Source: an uncultured Oxalobacter sp. (lineage in GTDB: Bacteria > Pseudomonadota > Gammaproteobacteria > Burkholderiales > Burkholderiaceae_D). From it: a stretch of DNA of 50,025 bases. Positions 9,162-19,170 of the stretch are shown here, piece by piece. Within the stretch, counting starts at the first letter, position 1. The number at the start of each line of letters is the position of its first letter. The stretch is from contig CAKRSU010000012.1 of assembly GCA_934401755.1 (NCBI GenBank), positions 1 to 50,025 on the forward strand, in the 5' to 3' direction. The position numbers were made by a program, and so were the translations under genes. The notes beneath the pieces are model-generated. The model was not told the DNA's origin. It ran no database searches and was given only the letters and a program-made list of their open reading frames with translations.

Positions 9162-9596
9162 ATGATGGAATTGAATAATTTAAAACCTGCAGAAGGTTCC
9201 AAACAGGCTGTACGTCGTGTAGGACGTGGTATCGGTTCTGGTTTTGGTAAAACCGCAGGACGTGGCCATAAGGGGCAAAAATCTCGTGCGGGCGGTTTTC
9301 ACCGTATTGGCTTTGAAGGTGGTCAGATGCCTTTGCAGCGTCGTTTGCCTAAACGGGGCTTTAAATCATTGGCTGCTCAAACCCGCGCTGAAGTTCGCTT
9401 GTCTGATTTAGAAGCTTTAGGGGCAGATGTTATTGATATTCTTACCCTGAAACAGGCAGGTTTAGTTTCTGGACTGGTAAAAACTGTTAAAGTCATTTTG
9501 TCTGGTGAAATCACTAAGAGCTTGACTTTAAAAGGACTACTTGTTACTAAAGGCGCAAAAGCTGCGATTGAAGAAAAAGGCGGCAAAATCGCTTGA
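9162..9596 (+). CDS. rplO: 50S ribosomal protein L15
   Basis: L15 is a late-assembly protein extending into the 23S core. The Gly/Arg/Lys-rich N-terminal extension [20 protein letters not shown] (about residues 18-37) is diagnostic. The product has 144 residues, the E. coli length. ATG 9162 and ATG 9165 are adjacent; the first has the better distance (9 nt) to GAGGA (9148-9152). secY follows 24 nt downstream. Confidence 0.96.
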   Translation: MMELNNLKPAEGSKQAVRRVGRGIGSGFGKTAGRGHKGQKSRAGGFHRIGFEGGQMPLQRRLPKRGFKSLAAQTRAEVRLSDLEALGADVIDILTLKQAGLVSGLVKTVKVILSGEITKSLTLKGLLVTKGAKAAIEEKGGKIA

Positions 9597-9620
9597 TAAC
9601 AGAAAAACAGAGGTGTTCAG

Positions 9621-10955
9621 TTGGCTACGTCATCAAATTCTGCAAATAAGGCAATGGGTGGTTTTCCATGGAAACGCCTGTTGTTTCTTGTGATTGCAAT
9701 GGTAGTGTTCCGCATTGGGGCGCATATTCCCGTTCCTGGTATTGATTCTGATCAGCTTTCCCAGCTGTTTAGTCAGAATTCAGGTGGTATTCTGGGAATG
9801 TTTAATATGTTTTCTGGTGGCGCGCTCTCCCGTTTTACCGTTTTTGCTTTAGGTATCATGCCGTATATTTCAGCATCTATTGTTGTTCAGATGTTGGGTA
9901 TTGTTTCACCTAAAATTGATGCTTTGAAAAAAGAAGGTGAAGCGGGTAAGAGAAAGATGACGCAGTATACTCGTTATGGCACACTTGGCTTGGCTATTTT
10001 TCAAGGGCTCGGTATTGCTGTTGCTCTTGAATCTCAGCCAGGTCTTGTTCTTGATCCAGGTTGGGCATTCCGCTTTACCGCAGTTGTTACTTTAGTGACA
10101 GGAACCATGTTTTTGATGTGGCTAGGTGAACAAATGACGGAGCATGGACTCGGAAACGGTATTTCAATGCTGATTTTTGCAGGGATTGCTGCGGGGCTTC
10201 CTAATGCCATAACTGGCCTTATCGAATTAGTTCGTACAGGGGCAATGTCAGCACTGACAGCATTGGTTATCTGTGCTATTGTGGCAGTGGTTACATTCCT
10301 GGTTGTCTTCTTTGAAAGCGGACAACGTCGGATTTTGATTAATTATGCAAAACGCCAAGTTGGTAATCGGCTTTATGGTGGTCAAAGTAGTTTCTTGCCA
10401 ATGAAGGTTAATATGGCAGGGGTTATTCCTCCCATTTTTGCATCATCAATCATTCTTTTCCCTGCGACCATTGCGGGTTGGTTTGCAACGGGAGGTGAAG
10501 ACGACAATCTCTTTGTTCGTTTTCTAAAGGACCTCTCAGCATCCTTAGCTCCTGGTGAACCTGTTCATGCAGTTTTGTATGCTGCTGCAATTATCTTTTT
10601 CTGTTTCTTTTACACAGCGTTGGTTTTTAATAGTAAAGAAACGGCAGATAATCTGAAAAAGAGTCAGGCGTTTATCCCGGGTATTCGTCCAGGTGAACAA
10701 ACAGGTCGTTATGTTGACAAAATTTTGATGAGATTGACCCTTGCGGGGGCAATTTATGTTACATTAATCTGTTTGTTGCCAGAGTTTCTGGTTGCACGTT
10801 GGCAGGTACCTTTTTACTTCGGTGGTACGTCACTGCTTATTATCGTTGTTGTGACAATGGACTTTATGGCTCAAGTTCAAAATCACATCATGTCACAGCA
10901 GTATGATTCTCTGCTGAGAAAAGCTAATTTTAAAAACGGCAAAGGCCGGGAATAA
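9621..10955 (+). CDS. secY: Protein translocase subunit SecY (TTG start)
   Basis: SecY is the channel-forming subunit of the SecYEG inner-membrane translocon. The 444-residue protein shows ten hydrophobic segments beginning with [20 protein letters not shown], and the conserved cytoplasmic loop [15 protein letters not shown] lies near residues 234-248. The start is a TTG at 9621 with GAGGTG (9610-9615) 5 nt upstream; the first in-frame ATG would remove 11 residues and has no such site. It ends the spc block together with infA and rpmJ. Confidence 0.97.
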   Translation: MATSSNSANKAMGGFPWKRLLFLVIAMVVFRIGAHIPVPGIDSDQLSQLFSQNSGGILGMFNMFSGGALSRFTVFALGIMPYISASIVVQMLGIVSPKIDALKKEGEAGKRKMTQYTRYGTLGLAIFQGLGIAVALESQPGLVLDPGWAFRFTAVVTLVTGTMFLMWLGEQMTEHGLGNGISMLIFAGIAAGLPNAITGLIELVRTGAMSALTALVICAIVAVVTFLVVFFESGQRRILINYAKRQVGNRLYGGQSSFLPMKVNMAGVIPPIFASSIILFPATIAGWFATGGEDDNLFVRFLKDLSASLAPGEPVHAVLYAAAIIFFCFFYTALVFNSKETADNLKKSQAFIPGIRPGEQTGRYVDKILMRLTLAGAIYVTLICLLPEFLVARWQVPFYFGGTSLLIIVVVTMDFMAQVQNHIMSQQYDSLLRKANFKNGKGRE

Positions 10956-10972
10956 CATAAAGACAGAGGTAT

Positions 10973-11191
10973 ATGGCTAAAGACGACGTTATCCAGATGC
11001 AAGGTGAAATTGTAGACAATTTGCCAAACGCAACGTTCCGCGTAAAACTGGAAAATGGACATATGGTATTAGGGCATATTTCAGGGAAAATGCGTATGAA
11101 TTACATTCGTATTCTTCCAGGAGATAAAGTAACAGTGGAATTAACACCTTATGATTTGAGTCGTGCCCGTATTGTTTTTAGAACAAAGTAG
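10973..11191 (+). CDS. infA: Translation initiation factor IF-1
   Basis: IF-1 is an OB-fold factor that blocks the A site during initiation. The 72-residue product is the standard length, with [20 protein letters not shown] and [19 protein letters not shown] blocks. An infA gene between secY and rpmJ is typical of betaproteobacteria; in E. coli infA is elsewhere. GAGG at 10966-10969 lies just before the start. Confidence 0.97.
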   Translation: MAKDDVIQMQGEIVDNLPNATFRVKLENGHMVLGHISGKMRMNYIRILPGDKVTVELTPYDLSRARIVFRTK

Positions 11192-11219
11192 CTGAATTCA
11201 ACTATTAGGATAAGAAAAT

Positions 11220-11333
11220 ATGAAAGTTCAGGCATCAGTAAAGCGGATCTGCCGCAACTGTAAAATTATTAGAAGAAAAGGTGTTGTACGTGTAATTTGC
11301 AGTGAAGCACGTCACAAACAAAGACAAGGTTAA
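11220..11333 (+). CDS. rpmJ: 50S ribosomal protein L36 (zinc-binding type)
   Basis: L36 is the smallest large-subunit protein. The 37-codon frame reads [15 protein letters not shown] and ends [12 protein letters not shown]11, C14, C27 and H32 form the zinc-ribbon ligand set, so this is the zinc-dependent form rather than the zinc-free paralogue. An AGGA ribosome site (11207-11210) precedes ATG 11220. It lies between infA and rpsM, the normal position. Confidence 0.95.
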   Translation: MKVQASVKRICRNCKIIRRKGVVRVICSEARHKQRQG

Positions 11334-11358
11334 TCAACGTCAATTTAGGATTTATCGA

Positions 11359-11724
11359 ATGGCACGTATTGCAGGGGTAAACATTCCCAATCAACAGCAC
11401 ATTGTCATCGGCCTTACTGCTATCTATGGTATTGGTCGTCCTCGTGCACAAGTTATTTGTGCAGCAACCGGGGTGGACCCAACCAAGAAAGTAAAGGATT
11501 TGGATGACTCCGAACTTGAAAAACTCCGCATTGAAATCGACAAATTTGTGATTGAAGGCGATTTGCGTCGCGAAGTTTCCATGAGCATCAAACGCTTGAT
11601 GGATCTTGGTTGCTATCGTGGATTGCGTCATCGTCGCGGTCTTCCTGTCAGAGGTCAGCGTACTCGCACAAATGCGCGTACCAGAAAAGGCCCACGCAAG
11701 GCTGCTCAATCATTGAAAAAATAA
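11359..11724 (+). CDS. rpsM: 30S ribosomal protein S13
   Basis: S13 is at the top of the 30S head and contacts the P-site tRNA and L5. The start [19 protein letters not shown] and the basic C-terminal segment [20 protein letters not shown] are canonical. ATG 11359, 8 nt after AGGA (11347-11350), gives 121 residues; the open frame extends further upstream to 11302 but that part overlaps rpmJ and is not conserved. First gene of the alpha block. Confidence 0.97.
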   Translation: MARIAGVNIPNQQHIVIGLTAIYGIGRPRAQVICAATGVDPTKKVKDLDDSELEKLRIEIDKFVIEGDLRREVSMSIKRLMDLGCYRGLRHRRGLPVRGQRTRTNARTRKGPRKAAQSLKK

Positions 11725-11769
11725 ACAGGCATATTCTGTTTGAAATAAAAGACGGATCGAGGAAAATAT

Positions 11770-12171
11770 ATGGCAAAAGCATCTAATAGTGCTGCAGCTC
11801 GCATGCGCAAGAAGGTGAAGAGAAATATTGCAGAAGGTGTTGCACATGTGCATGCTTCTTTTAACAATACAATTATCACCATTAGTGATCGTCAGGGGAA
11901 TGCCTTAACATGGGCAACTTCTGGTGGTGCTGGTTTTAAAGGCTCTCGTAAATCGACACCATTTGCTGCTCAGGTTGCAGCAGAAGCAGCTGGTAAAGTG
12001 GCAATGGAATATGGCATTAAGAGTCTTGAAGTCAAGATTAAAGGCCCAGGACCAGGTCGTGAATCTGCTGTTCGTGCATTGAACGCATTAGGTATTCGTA
12101 TTACTCAGATTCAAGACATTACCCCTATCCCTCACAATGGTTGCCGTCCTCCAAAACGTCGGCGCATCTAA
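11770..12171 (+). CDS. rpsK: 30S ribosomal protein S11
   Basis: S11 is on the platform of the 30S subunit and lines the mRNA exit region. Diagnostic segments are [19 protein letters not shown], the glycine-rich [16 protein letters not shown] and the end [12 protein letters not shown]. Length is 133 residues (E. coli 129). It is followed by a 90-nt spacer that contains a strong hairpin before rpsD. Confidence 0.97.
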   Translation: MAKASNSAAARMRKKVKRNIAEGVAHVHASFNNTIITISDRQGNALTWATSGGAGFKGSRKSTPFAAQVAAEAAGKVAMEYGIKSLEVKIKGPGPGRESAVRALNALGIRITQIQDITPIPHNGCRPPKRRRI

Positions 12172-12192
12172 TCAGTAAATTGTGAAGACCAC

Positions 12193-12216
12193 AGTTATAT
12201 CAAAAGCGATATAACT
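12193..12216 (+). promoter_or_regulatory. Hairpin in the rpsK-rpsD spacer
   Basis: AGTTATATC (12193-12201) and GATATAACT (12208-12216) form a perfect 9-bp stem with a 6-nt loop. A weaker CGCC/GGCG pairing follows at about 12219-12234, then the rpsD ribosome site. In E. coli S4 represses the alpha operon from a structure overlapping the rpsM start; this structure just before rpsD could play a similar role, but that is inference. Confidence 0.45.
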
Positions 12217-12261
12217 TGCGCCTGTTTTGGGGCGTCAATTAACATATAAAAAGGAAATATT

Positions 12262-12885
12262 GTGGCACGCTACATTGGACCTAAAGCGAAACTTTCACGT
12301 CGTGAAGGTACTGACTTATTTCTCAAGAGTACAAGACGTTCTCTTGATTCTAAATGTAAACTTGATACTAAACCCGGTCAGCACGGACTGAAGTCTGGTG
12401 CGCGTATGTCTGATTATGGCAATCAGCTTCGTGAAAAACAAAAAGTAAAACGCATGTACGGTATTCTGGAAAGACAGTTCCGCCGTTATTTTGCTGAAGC
12501 AGAACGTCGTAAAGGGAATACTGGCGATAATTTGATGCAGTTGCTGGAATCTCGTTTAGATACCGTTGTCTATCGTATGGGGTTTGGTTCAACCCGTGCT
12601 GAAAGCCGTCAGCTCGTTAGCCATCAGGCATTAATGGTAAATGGCCAGGTTGTTAACATCCCTTCTTATCTGGTCAAACCAGATGATGTGATCACTGTTC
12701 GTGAAAAAGCTAAAAAACAAGCTCGTATTATCGAATCTTTGGAATTAGCTGAACATCAAGGATTCCCTGAATGGGTTAGCGTTGATGCGAAGAAAATGGA
12801 AGGGACTTTCAAACGTCTTCCTGATCGTAGCGAATTCGCTCAGGATGTGAATGAATCCCTGATCATTGAATTGTACTCACGTTAA
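12262..12885 (+). CDS. rpsD: 30S ribosomal protein S4 (GTG start)
   Basis: S4 nucleates 30S body assembly, affects decoding accuracy and regulates the alpha operon in enterobacteria. The frame starts at GTG 12262 with AAGGAAA upstream and reads [18 protein letters not shown] after the initiator. The S4 RNA-binding domain is visible as [20 protein letters not shown] from about residue 96. It has 207 residues and lacks the paired zinc cysteines of the C+ type. Confidence 0.97.
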   Translation: MARYIGPKAKLSRREGTDLFLKSTRRSLDSKCKLDTKPGQHGLKSGARMSDYGNQLREKQKVKRMYGILERQFRRYFAEAERRKGNTGDNLMQLLESRLDTVVYRMGFGSTRAESRQLVSHQALMVNGQVVNIPSYLVKPDDVITVREKAKKQARIIESLELAEHQGFPEWVSVDAKKMEGTFKRLPDRSEFAQDVNESLIIELYSR

Positions 12886-12951
12886 TTCATGCATTATTAA
12901 AGTCATCAGCCTTATCGGTGTAACGAGCCGAGGGTATTGAAAAGGGCAAAC

Positions 12952-13932
12952 ATGCAAAATACATTTTTAAAACCACGTATTGTTAACGTCGAACCTTTAG
13001 GTGAAGGCAAAACCATTGTTGAAATGGAGCCGTTTGAACGTGGTTATGGTCATACATTAGGTAATGCGCTTCGTCGGGTATTATTATCTTCGATGGTTGG
13101 ATATGCACCAACGGAAGTGACTATTGCCGGGGTTGTTCATGAATATTCTATTCTTGACGGAGTTCAAGAGGATGTTGTTGATATTCTTTTGAATCTGAAA
13201 GGCGTTGTATTCAAATTACATAACCGGGATTCTGCAACATTAACTTTGAAAAAATCAGGACCAGGTGTGGTAACGGGTGCTGATATCGAAGTATCCCATG
13301 ATGTTGAAATTATTAATCCTGATCATGTGATTGCCAATTTAGCGGATAATGGCCAGTTGGATATGACCATTAAAGTTGAAAAGGGTCGCGGTTATGTCCC
13401 TGGTAATGTGCGTCGTCTAAAAGAAGATGCGAATAAGACAATTGGTCGGATTATTCTAGATGCTTCATTTTCTCCAATTCGTCGTGTTTCTTATGCTGTT
13501 GAATCTGCTCGTGTGGAACAGCGTACGGATTTGGATAAATTGATTATCACAATTGAAACCAATGGTGTGATCACGGCAGAGGAAGCTATTCGCCAATCCG
13601 CACGTATTTTAGTTGATCAGTTGAATGTATTTGCCGCTCTTGAAGATACGGGGGATGGCGATTCTGCTGAACCAGAACAACCAGAAGTTGATCCAATTCT
13701 CTTAAGACCAGTTGATGATCTAGAATTAACCGTTCGTTCTGCCAACTGTCTGAAAGCAGAAAATATTAACTATATTGGTGATCTGATTCAGCGTACTGAA
13801 AATGAATTGCTCAAAACACCTAATCTTGGCCGTAAATCTTTGAATGAAATCAAAGAAGTATTGGCATCTAGAGGGTTAACTTTGGGTATGCATCTTGATA
13901 ACTGGCCACCAGTCGGTATTCTTGAAAAATAA
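12952..13932 (+). CDS. rpoA: DNA-directed RNA polymerase subunit alpha
   Basis: The alpha subunit dimerises to nucleate RNA polymerase assembly and carries a C-terminal domain that contacts UP elements and activators. The N-terminal domain shows [20 protein letters not shown]; the C-terminal domain shows [20 protein letters not shown] and [22 protein letters not shown] 12952, 5 nt after AGGG, gives 326 residues and is preferred to the TTG at 12937. The sequence is typically betaproteobacterial. Confidence 0.98.
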   Translation: MQNTFLKPRIVNVEPLGEGKTIVEMEPFERGYGHTLGNALRRVLLSSMVGYAPTEVTIAGVVHEYSILDGVQEDVVDILLNLKGVVFKLHNRDSATLTLKKSGPGVVTGADIEVSHDVEIINPDHVIANLADNGQLDMTIKVEKGRGYVPGNVRRLKEDANKTIGRIILDASFSPIRRVSYAVESARVEQRTDLDKLIITIETNGVITAEEAIRQSARILVDQLNVFAALEDTGDGDSAEPEQPEVDPILLRPVDDLELTVRSANCLKAENINYIGDLIQRTENELLKTPNLGRKSLNEIKEVLASRGLTLGMHLDNWPPVGILEK

Positions 13933-13998
13933 TGTTAATCAATAACCGGTCCGCAGGATTTCTGATAGAAGAACCGGATATAAGAAAAAGGATAAAAA

Positions 13999-14388
13999 AT
14001 GCGTCATAGACATGGTATGAGAAAACTCAACCGTACGACATCTCATCGTTTGGCAATGTTTCGTAATATGGCTGTTTCCCTGCTTCGTCATGAAGCCATT
14101 AAGACAACCTTGCCAAAGGCAAAAGAGTTGCGCCGAGTTGTAGAACCATTGATTACTTTAGGTAAAAAGGATTCTTTGGCGAACAAACGTTTGGCATTTA
14201 ACAGATTGCGTGATCGCGATATCGTTGTTAAATTGTTTGGCGAATTGGCTGCTCGTTATGCAACTCGTAATGGGGGTTATCTGCGTATTTTGAAAATGGG
14301 TTTCCGTGTAGGTGATAATGCGCCAATGGCTTATGTTGAGTTGTTGGATCGTCCTGAACAACCTCAAGACGTTTCTGAAGCTAAATAA
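13999..14388 (+). CDS. rplQ: 50S ribosomal protein L17
   Basis: L17 is near the tunnel exit of the large subunit. The product begins [20 protein letters not shown] and has 129 residues (E. coli 127). The spacer after rpoA holds a small CCGGT/ACCGG inverted repeat. AAGGA precedes the start. It is the last gene of the long ribosomal run and is followed by a strong terminator. Confidence 0.97.
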   Translation: MRHRHGMRKLNRTTSHRLAMFRNMAVSLLRHEAIKTTLPKAKELRRVVEPLITLGKKDSLANKRLAFNRLRDRDIVVKLFGELAARYATRNGGYLRILKMGFRVGDNAPMAYVELLDRPEQPQDVSEAK

Positions 14389-14411
14389 TCAAAATATAGC
14401 CTGATAAATCT

Positions 14412-14444
14412 AAAAAGACCAAACATCTCGTTTGGTCTTTTTTT
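14412..14444 (+). terminator. Intrinsic terminator of the alpha operon
   Basis: GACCAAAC (14417-14424), a five-base loop and GTTTGGTC (14430-14437) form a perfect stem, extended by A5/T5 pairing, and a run of seven T (14438-14444) follows. It lies 23 nt after rplQ. Because A-tracts flank the other side, it may also act for the convergent aldo/keto reductase gene. Confidence 0.9.
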
Positions 14445-14504
14445 GTGGAATAATTATCGCTATCAAGTTTAAAGCAGCAGGAAATTTTTCCTGCTGTCTT
14501 GATA

Positions 14505-15542
14505 TTAACGGTGACCTGCGATTTTGTGAGGCTGATAAGAGGCTTCTAGTGCGGCTATTTCTTCGGTAGAAAGCGTAATATCAGCAGCAGATATGGCATG
14601 TTCAAGATGATGTGGCTTTGAAGCGCCAACAATTGGTGCTGTCACTCCTTTGTGTAAAAGCCATGCATAAGCAATTTGTGCGTTAGATAATCCTCTTGCT
14701 TGAGCGACTTGAGATAAAGCGTCTACAACCTTAAAATCGGCTTCCGTGTAGAAATATTGCATCGCTTGTTGATCAGATTTTGCACGTGCGGTTGCTGAAT
14801 TATTTTTGGAGCGATCTTTATCATCCGGTTTACGATTACCGGCTAGAAAGCCTCGTCCTAAAGGGCTCCATGGAATCAAGCCGATTCCTTGGTCACGACA
14901 AAGAGGAATCATTTCACGTTCTTCTTCACGATAGGCCAAGTTATAGTGATTTTGCATAGAGATGAATTGAGACCAATTATGCTCTTTAGCAATTTGTTGT
15001 GCTTTTGCAAATTGCCAAGCCCACATACTTGATGCGCCAATATAACGTACTTTGCCCGATTTGACTAAATCATTTAAAGCATCCATGGTTTCTTCAATCG
15101 GCGTGTCGTAATCCCATCGATGAATTTGGTATAAATCAATATAGTCGGTATTTAAACGTTTTAATGAGGCATCACAAGCGGCAAAGAGATGTTTACGCGA
15201 AAGCCCACTGGTATTGGGAGGAATGCCGTTTCCTGTTAATGACGCAGCGTCTGCTCCCATGGTTTCAGAAACATGAAAATAAACTTTAGTCGCAATAATG
15301 ACTTCATCTCGTTTCGCATACTCTTTTAAAAGCTTACCCGTTAAAATTTCGGATAAACCGTTCGAGTAGAGATTGGCGGTATCGAAAAAATTAATTCCCG
15401 CTTCAATTGCACGTTTGACAAAAGGGCGAGATGACGCTTCATCTAATACCCATGGACGCCATTTGGGGGAACCGTAGGTCATCATGCCTAGACAGATTCG
15501 AGATACTTTTAGGCCACTTTTTCCCAAATTTGCATAATCCAT
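14505..15542 (-). CDS. yajO: Aldo/keto reductase, YajO-like
   Basis: This is an NADPH-dependent TIM-barrel oxidoreductase. The catalytic tetrad of the aldo/keto reductases is present: D54 and Y59 in FFDTANLYSNG, K86 in IIATKVYF and H141 in YQIHRWDYDTP. The strings MDYANLGKSGLKVSRICLGMM and HRWDYDTPIEETMDALNDLV resemble E. coli YajO, to which a 1-deoxyxylulose-5-phosphate-forming activity has been assigned; the substrate here is unknown. It has 345 residues. It lies 13 nt after the response regulator gene on the same strand and may be the last gene of that operon. Confidence 0.85.
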   Translation of the reverse strand: MDYANLGKSGLKVSRICLGMMTYGSPKWRPWVLDEASSRPFVKRAIEAGINFFDTANLYSNGLSEILTGKLLKEYAKRDEVIIATKVYFHVSETMGADAASLTGNGIPPNTSGLSRKHLFAACDASLKRLNTDYIDLYQIHRWDYDTPIEETMDALNDLVKSGKVRYIGASSMWAWQFAKAQQIAKEHNWSQFISMQNHYNLAYREEEREMIPLCRDQGIGLIPWSPLGRGFLAGNRKPDDKDRSKNNSATARAKSDQQAMQYFYTEADFKVVDALSQVAQARGLSNAQIAYAWLLHKGVTAPIVGASKPHHLEHAISAADITLSTEEIAALEASYQPHKIAGHR

Positions 15543-15555
15543 AAAATATTTTCCT

Positions 15556-16251
15556 TTAACTATGTTTTCTAGAAGTTTTTACGGGTTCAACACCGAGTTG
15601 TTTGAGTTTGCGATAAAGGTGTGTCCGTTCCAGCCCTGTTTTTTCGGCAACACGAGTCATGCTACCGCCTTCTTGCGCAAGGTGGTATTCAAAATAAATA
15701 CGTTCAAACATGTCTCTGGCTTCTCTTAATGGGAGATCAAAAGAGAGCAGAGAGGTATTGACAACTGCCGGGGTATTAATGGGGGCTGCAGCGGGAGTCG
15801 GTGCTTTCGTTTGGTTATCTGCTCGATTATCGGTAACGTGTGAAGAAGACGCCGACTGAGAAATTGCAGCAATTTTTGCTTTTTCTTGCGACCGATTAAG
15901 ACCTTGTCGCACCGCTTGTAATAGTTTTTGCAGGGCAATTGGTTTTTCTAAAAAATTAATGGCACCGATTCTTGTTGCCTCAACTGCCGTATCAATTGTT
16001 GCATGCCCTGACATCATAATGACGGGCATTGTTAAATAACCATCACGTTGCCATTCTTTCAATAAGGTAACGCCATCTGTATCTGGCATCCAGATATCAA
16101 GAAGGACGAGATCAGGCGTTTCAGCCATACGAGCTTTACGTGCCTGATAGGCATTTTCAGCGGTCTGTACTACATGTCCTTCATCTGAAAGAATTTCCGA
16201 GAGTAGTTCTCGGATTCCCATCTCATCGTCAACTACAAGAATATTCGCCAT
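15556..16251 (-). CDS. Two-component response regulator, receiver plus Fis-type HTH (NtrX-like, no AAA+ domain)
   Basis: The receiver domain fills residues 1-120, with the acidic pair D8/D9, phospho-acceptor D52 in LLDIWMPDTDG, S81 and K103. A Ser/Ala/Pro-rich linker follows (about 125-170), then a C-terminal Fis-type helix-turn-helix (MTRVAEKTGLERTHLYRKLK). At 231 residues it has no room for the sigma54-interacting AAA+ domain of NtrX/NtrC, so it cannot work as a classical sigma54 activator. It is 40 nt downstream of the NtrY-type kinase gene and is its likely partner. Confidence 0.88.
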   Translation of the reverse strand: MANILVVDDEMGIRELLSEILSDEGHVVQTAENAYQARKARMAETPDLVLLDIWMPDTDGVTLLKEWQRDGYLTMPVIMMSGHATIDTAVEATRIGAINFLEKPIALQKLLQAVRQGLNRSQEKAKIAAISQSASSSHVTDNRADNQTKAPTPAAAPINTPAVVNTSLLSFDLPLREARDMFERIYFEYHLAQEGGSMTRVAEKTGLERTHLYRKLKQLGVEPVKTSRKHS

Positions 16252-16291
16252 AAACTCAATCTTCAGTAAGTGTTGTACTGTTTTAGCTTTG

Positions 16292-18544
16292 CTAAAACTC
16301 CAACTTGTCCTTTTCAGATGCTAGATGCATGAAGAGTATAGAAACATCTGCACCTTGAATATCAGTCCGATTCTGTACATCAATTCGGCCTCCATGCTCT
16401 TCAATAATTTTTTTCACCACGGCCATTCCAAGTCCCGTTCCACGTTCTTTGGAAGTCACATATGGTTCAAAAATACGGTTCATGATTTCCTGAGAGAACC
16501 CAGGACCATTATCCATTACCGAAAGCCGAACTGCAATGCAGATTTTACCTGATGCATCCGTGTAATGGACTTTTTCCGTAATAATTTCTATATTTGGATG
16601 CCAATTGGGACGATTAACGACTTCGCTACAGGCATCTTGTGCATTTTGAAGCAAATTGTGAATGACTTGTCTTAGTCGCGTTGCATTACCCATGATATGG
16701 GGGAGATTATCAGAGAGTTTGGCATGGACAATGTCAGTTGCTTCGCCATTCACATAAAGATGAGAAATTTCATCAATGAGGGCATTAAGATCTAAGGGGA
16801 TTAATGTCGCAGGAGGCGCTTTCGCATAGTTTCTAAAGTCATCTACCATTTGTTTCATGGCAGAGACTTGATTAACGATGGTATCCGTACTTCGTTTCAG
16901 AATACTTGCTTCTTTTTCGTCAAGTTTATTTTGCAATTTCATTTGCAATCGTTCTGCCGATAATTGAATAGGCGTTAAAGGATTTTTAATTTCATGAGCA
17001 AGACGCCTTGCAACTTCTCCCCAAGCAATCGAGCGTTGTGCTGAGATGAGCTCGGTAATGTCGTCAAATACGACAATATAGTGGTTTTTACCATTTAAAC
17101 GATGGGATGAGCCTCGGGCTAATAGTGTTAATTTGGATTCGTTGGGCGGCGTTGATGAATTTAATGGAATTTCAATTTGCTGTTGCCAGTGGAGATCATC
17201 GTTAAAATTTCCCGCTGCAAGCTGAGCAGACAAGTGGGTAAAGGACTGAAATAACGTTGTCGCAAATAATTCTAATCCTTTAATTTTTGAAAGTTCAGTC
17301 CCAATATAGGGTTTTAAGTCGAGTTTGAGGATTCGCATCACCGGATCATTGCAACTCGTGAGTTTGAAATCATTATCAAATACAATCACACCGGCGGACA
17401 TATTGGCCATGACAGATTCAAGATAGGCTTTAGCCGTTTCTAATTCTGCGCGATTTTTCTCTGCAGATGCTCTGGCTTCTGCCAGTTGCCGAGTCATGGC
17501 GTTAAATGATTTCGTTAATGTGCCTAATTCATCGGTGCTGGCGACAATGGGGCGAGGGGAGAGATTGCCTTGTGCAACGGCTTTAGTGCCTTGAGCGAGT
17601 AATAAAAGCGGTCTTGCAAGGTTTGCGGCTAACTGAAAAGCGGTTGCTGTTGCGCCAAAAATCGCAAGCAGCAATGTTAAAGATAATGTGACGACATAAA
17701 TTTTTAATAATCCAGAGCGAGAAACCGATCGAATTTGGTATTCACTATAGGCTTGTCTGAGCGATTCGGCATGTAAAGCGATATTGTCAGGGACTTTTTG
17801 AAAAAGTTGCAAGTACGTATGGTTATGATCATTAATGGGAATGATGACGCGAATTGCTAATTGAGATTGTTCTTTTTCTAACGTATCGGGGTTATCCATC
17901 GTCCCTTCAACGGCCGAATAAGGTTCATCCATTTGTTCGAGTAGCGATTGAGAGGGTAAGTTTGGCGTAACGATTGAAAAATTCGGTTCAGAAGACGCAA
18001 TAAGATGGCCTGAATGATCTATGATTGTAGCTTGTGAGCCGTCTGCCGCATTTTTAAAACGTGATACAAGAAGGGTATTTTGTTCAGGCACACTCATGCC
18101 TGCCAACTCAGCGGATAAGTGTGTTGCACGAATCGTGAGCCTTTCTCGGGAAGTTTCTAATATCGATTGCGCTAATTTAACGCCCGCATCGAGCGCAGAT
18201 TCTACTTTCACATCGAACCAAGACTCAATTGAGCGCGAGACGAATTGGACAGAGACCATATAAATGACGGTCCCTGGCAAAATGCCCATCAATGCAAAGA
18301 GTAAAACAAGTTTTGAGGTAAATCGTGAGCCGAATCGCCCGCGTTTATAACGTTTATAAAGACGAAATAGCATCAAAGAAACGAGTAGCAACAAACCTGT
18401 TGCAACCAAAATATTGATGCCAACTAATAATGAATAATGTTTATCAAAAAAAGCAGTATTTTCAGAAGCGGAGGCTAAAAGAAAGAGCAAGATGCTCATG
18501 ACCGCCCCGCCAACGATCCACAAATATCGTAAAGTCCTAGTCAC
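16292..18544 (-). CDS. NtrY-type membrane sensor histidine kinase
   Basis: The 750-residue protein has hydrophobic segments at about residues 6-26, 41-63, 78-98 and 280-304, enclosing an extracytoplasmic sensor region of about 180 residues. A HAMP domain follows (about 305-360), then PAS (about 372-500) and the kinase core: phospho-accepting H517 in RRLAHEIKNPLTPIQ, N634 in LLQNAQDA, DNGPGF (678-683) and GTGLGMAVV (702-710). The frame opens with GTG 18544 and no clear ribosome site is visible, so the start is uncertain. The architecture is that of NtrY; the signal is unknown. Confidence 0.9.
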   Translation of the reverse strand: MTRTLRYLWIVGGAVMSILLFLLASASENTAFFDKHYSLLVGINILVATGLLLLVSLMLFRLYKRYKRGRFGSRFTSKLVLLFALMGILPGTVIYMVSVQFVSRSIESWFDVKVESALDAGVKLAQSILETSRERLTIRATHLSAELAGMSVPEQNTLLVSRFKNAADGSQATIIDHSGHLIASSEPNFSIVTPNLPSQSLLEQMDEPYSAVEGTMDNPDTLEKEQSQLAIRVIIPINDHNHTYLQLFQKVPDNIALHAESLRQAYSEYQIRSVSRSGLLKIYVVTLSLTLLLAIFGATATAFQLAANLARPLLLLAQGTKAVAQGNLSPRPIVASTDELGTLTKSFNAMTRQLAEARASAEKNRAELETAKAYLESVMANMSAGVIVFDNDFKLTSCNDPVMRILKLDLKPYIGTELSKIKGLELFATTLFQSFTHLSAQLAAGNFNDDLHWQQQIEIPLNSSTPPNESKLTLLARGSSHRLNGKNHYIVVFDDITELISAQRSIAWGEVARRLAHEIKNPLTPIQLSAERLQMKLQNKLDEKEASILKRSTDTIVNQVSAMKQMVDDFRNYAKAPPATLIPLDLNALIDEISHLYVNGEATDIVHAKLSDNLPHIMGNATRLRQVIHNLLQNAQDACSEVVNRPNWHPNIEIITEKVHYTDASGKICIAVRLSVMDNGPGFSQEIMNRIFEPYVTSKERGTGLGMAVVKKIIEEHGGRIDVQNRTDIQGADVSILFMHLASEKDKLEF

Positions 18545-18567
18545 GGTAAAACGGCGTATAGTTTAGT

Positions 18568-19170
18568 TTAAGGCGTAAAGTAAAAATGTTTCCAATCAGA
18601 GGCAAGTCCCCAATCACGACTGTTTAACGCATTGATTTGGAAAGGTTTGGGGAGTTGCGAAACATCTAATGAGATTTTGACAGCGACTTCATAGGTTTCA
18701 TCGTCACTTAATTCAGAGATATAAGCAAAGGCCCAACTCGGTTGATAGCGAATAGCCGATATGGCACTATTTAAAGAGCGATAACTTCGTTGAAGAGAGC
18801 CTGAAATATAAACACTATATTGTCGCGTTAAGACATTGTAGGATAATCGAGTGGTTCTTGTTTTCGATAAAGCGGTCATATCAAACCATAATAGCTGACG
18901 GCTCGTTAATTCAATCTCTGTTTTAAAGTAGAGGGGAATCCCTCGATGTAAGGTGTCTTTTAAGTTATCACTTAAGTCAAAAGACTGGGTAGTTGTGAGT
19001 CGGTAATAATTGCCAGAGCGATCAATCTTTGCTGAATTAATATAAATATCGCCTTCTGCAAAAGAAGTGGAAGGAAAGATTGCAATTAGACTAAAAGCAA
19101 TGACAACAATAATTTTCGAAAGCTTTTTTAACACGACGATCATTGACATCATAGGAAATGAACTATTCAT
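18568..19170 (-). CDS. DUF4390 family exported protein
   Basis: This 200-residue protein has an N-terminal signal-type hydrophobic stretch (IIVVIAFSLIAIFPSTSFA) ending in a plausible signal peptidase site after SFA, followed by a beta-rich domain with no recognisable catalytic motif. In Burkholderiales a DUF4390 gene is regularly found between rsmB and the NtrY-type kinase, as here, so it may act with the kinase outside the inner membrane; that is inference. The ATG at 19170 overlaps the rsmB stop (TGATG), which decides the start over the preceding TTG. Confidence 0.82.
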   Translation of the reverse strand: MNSSFPMMSMIVVLKKLSKIIVVIAFSLIAIFPSTSFAEGDIYINSAKIDRSGNYYRLTTTQSFDLSDNLKDTLHRGIPLYFKTEIELTSRQLLWFDMTALSKTRTTRLSYNVLTRQYSVYISGSLQRSYRSLNSAISAIRYQPSWAFAYISELSDDETYEVAVKISLDVSQLPKPFQINALNSRDWGLASDWKHFYFTP

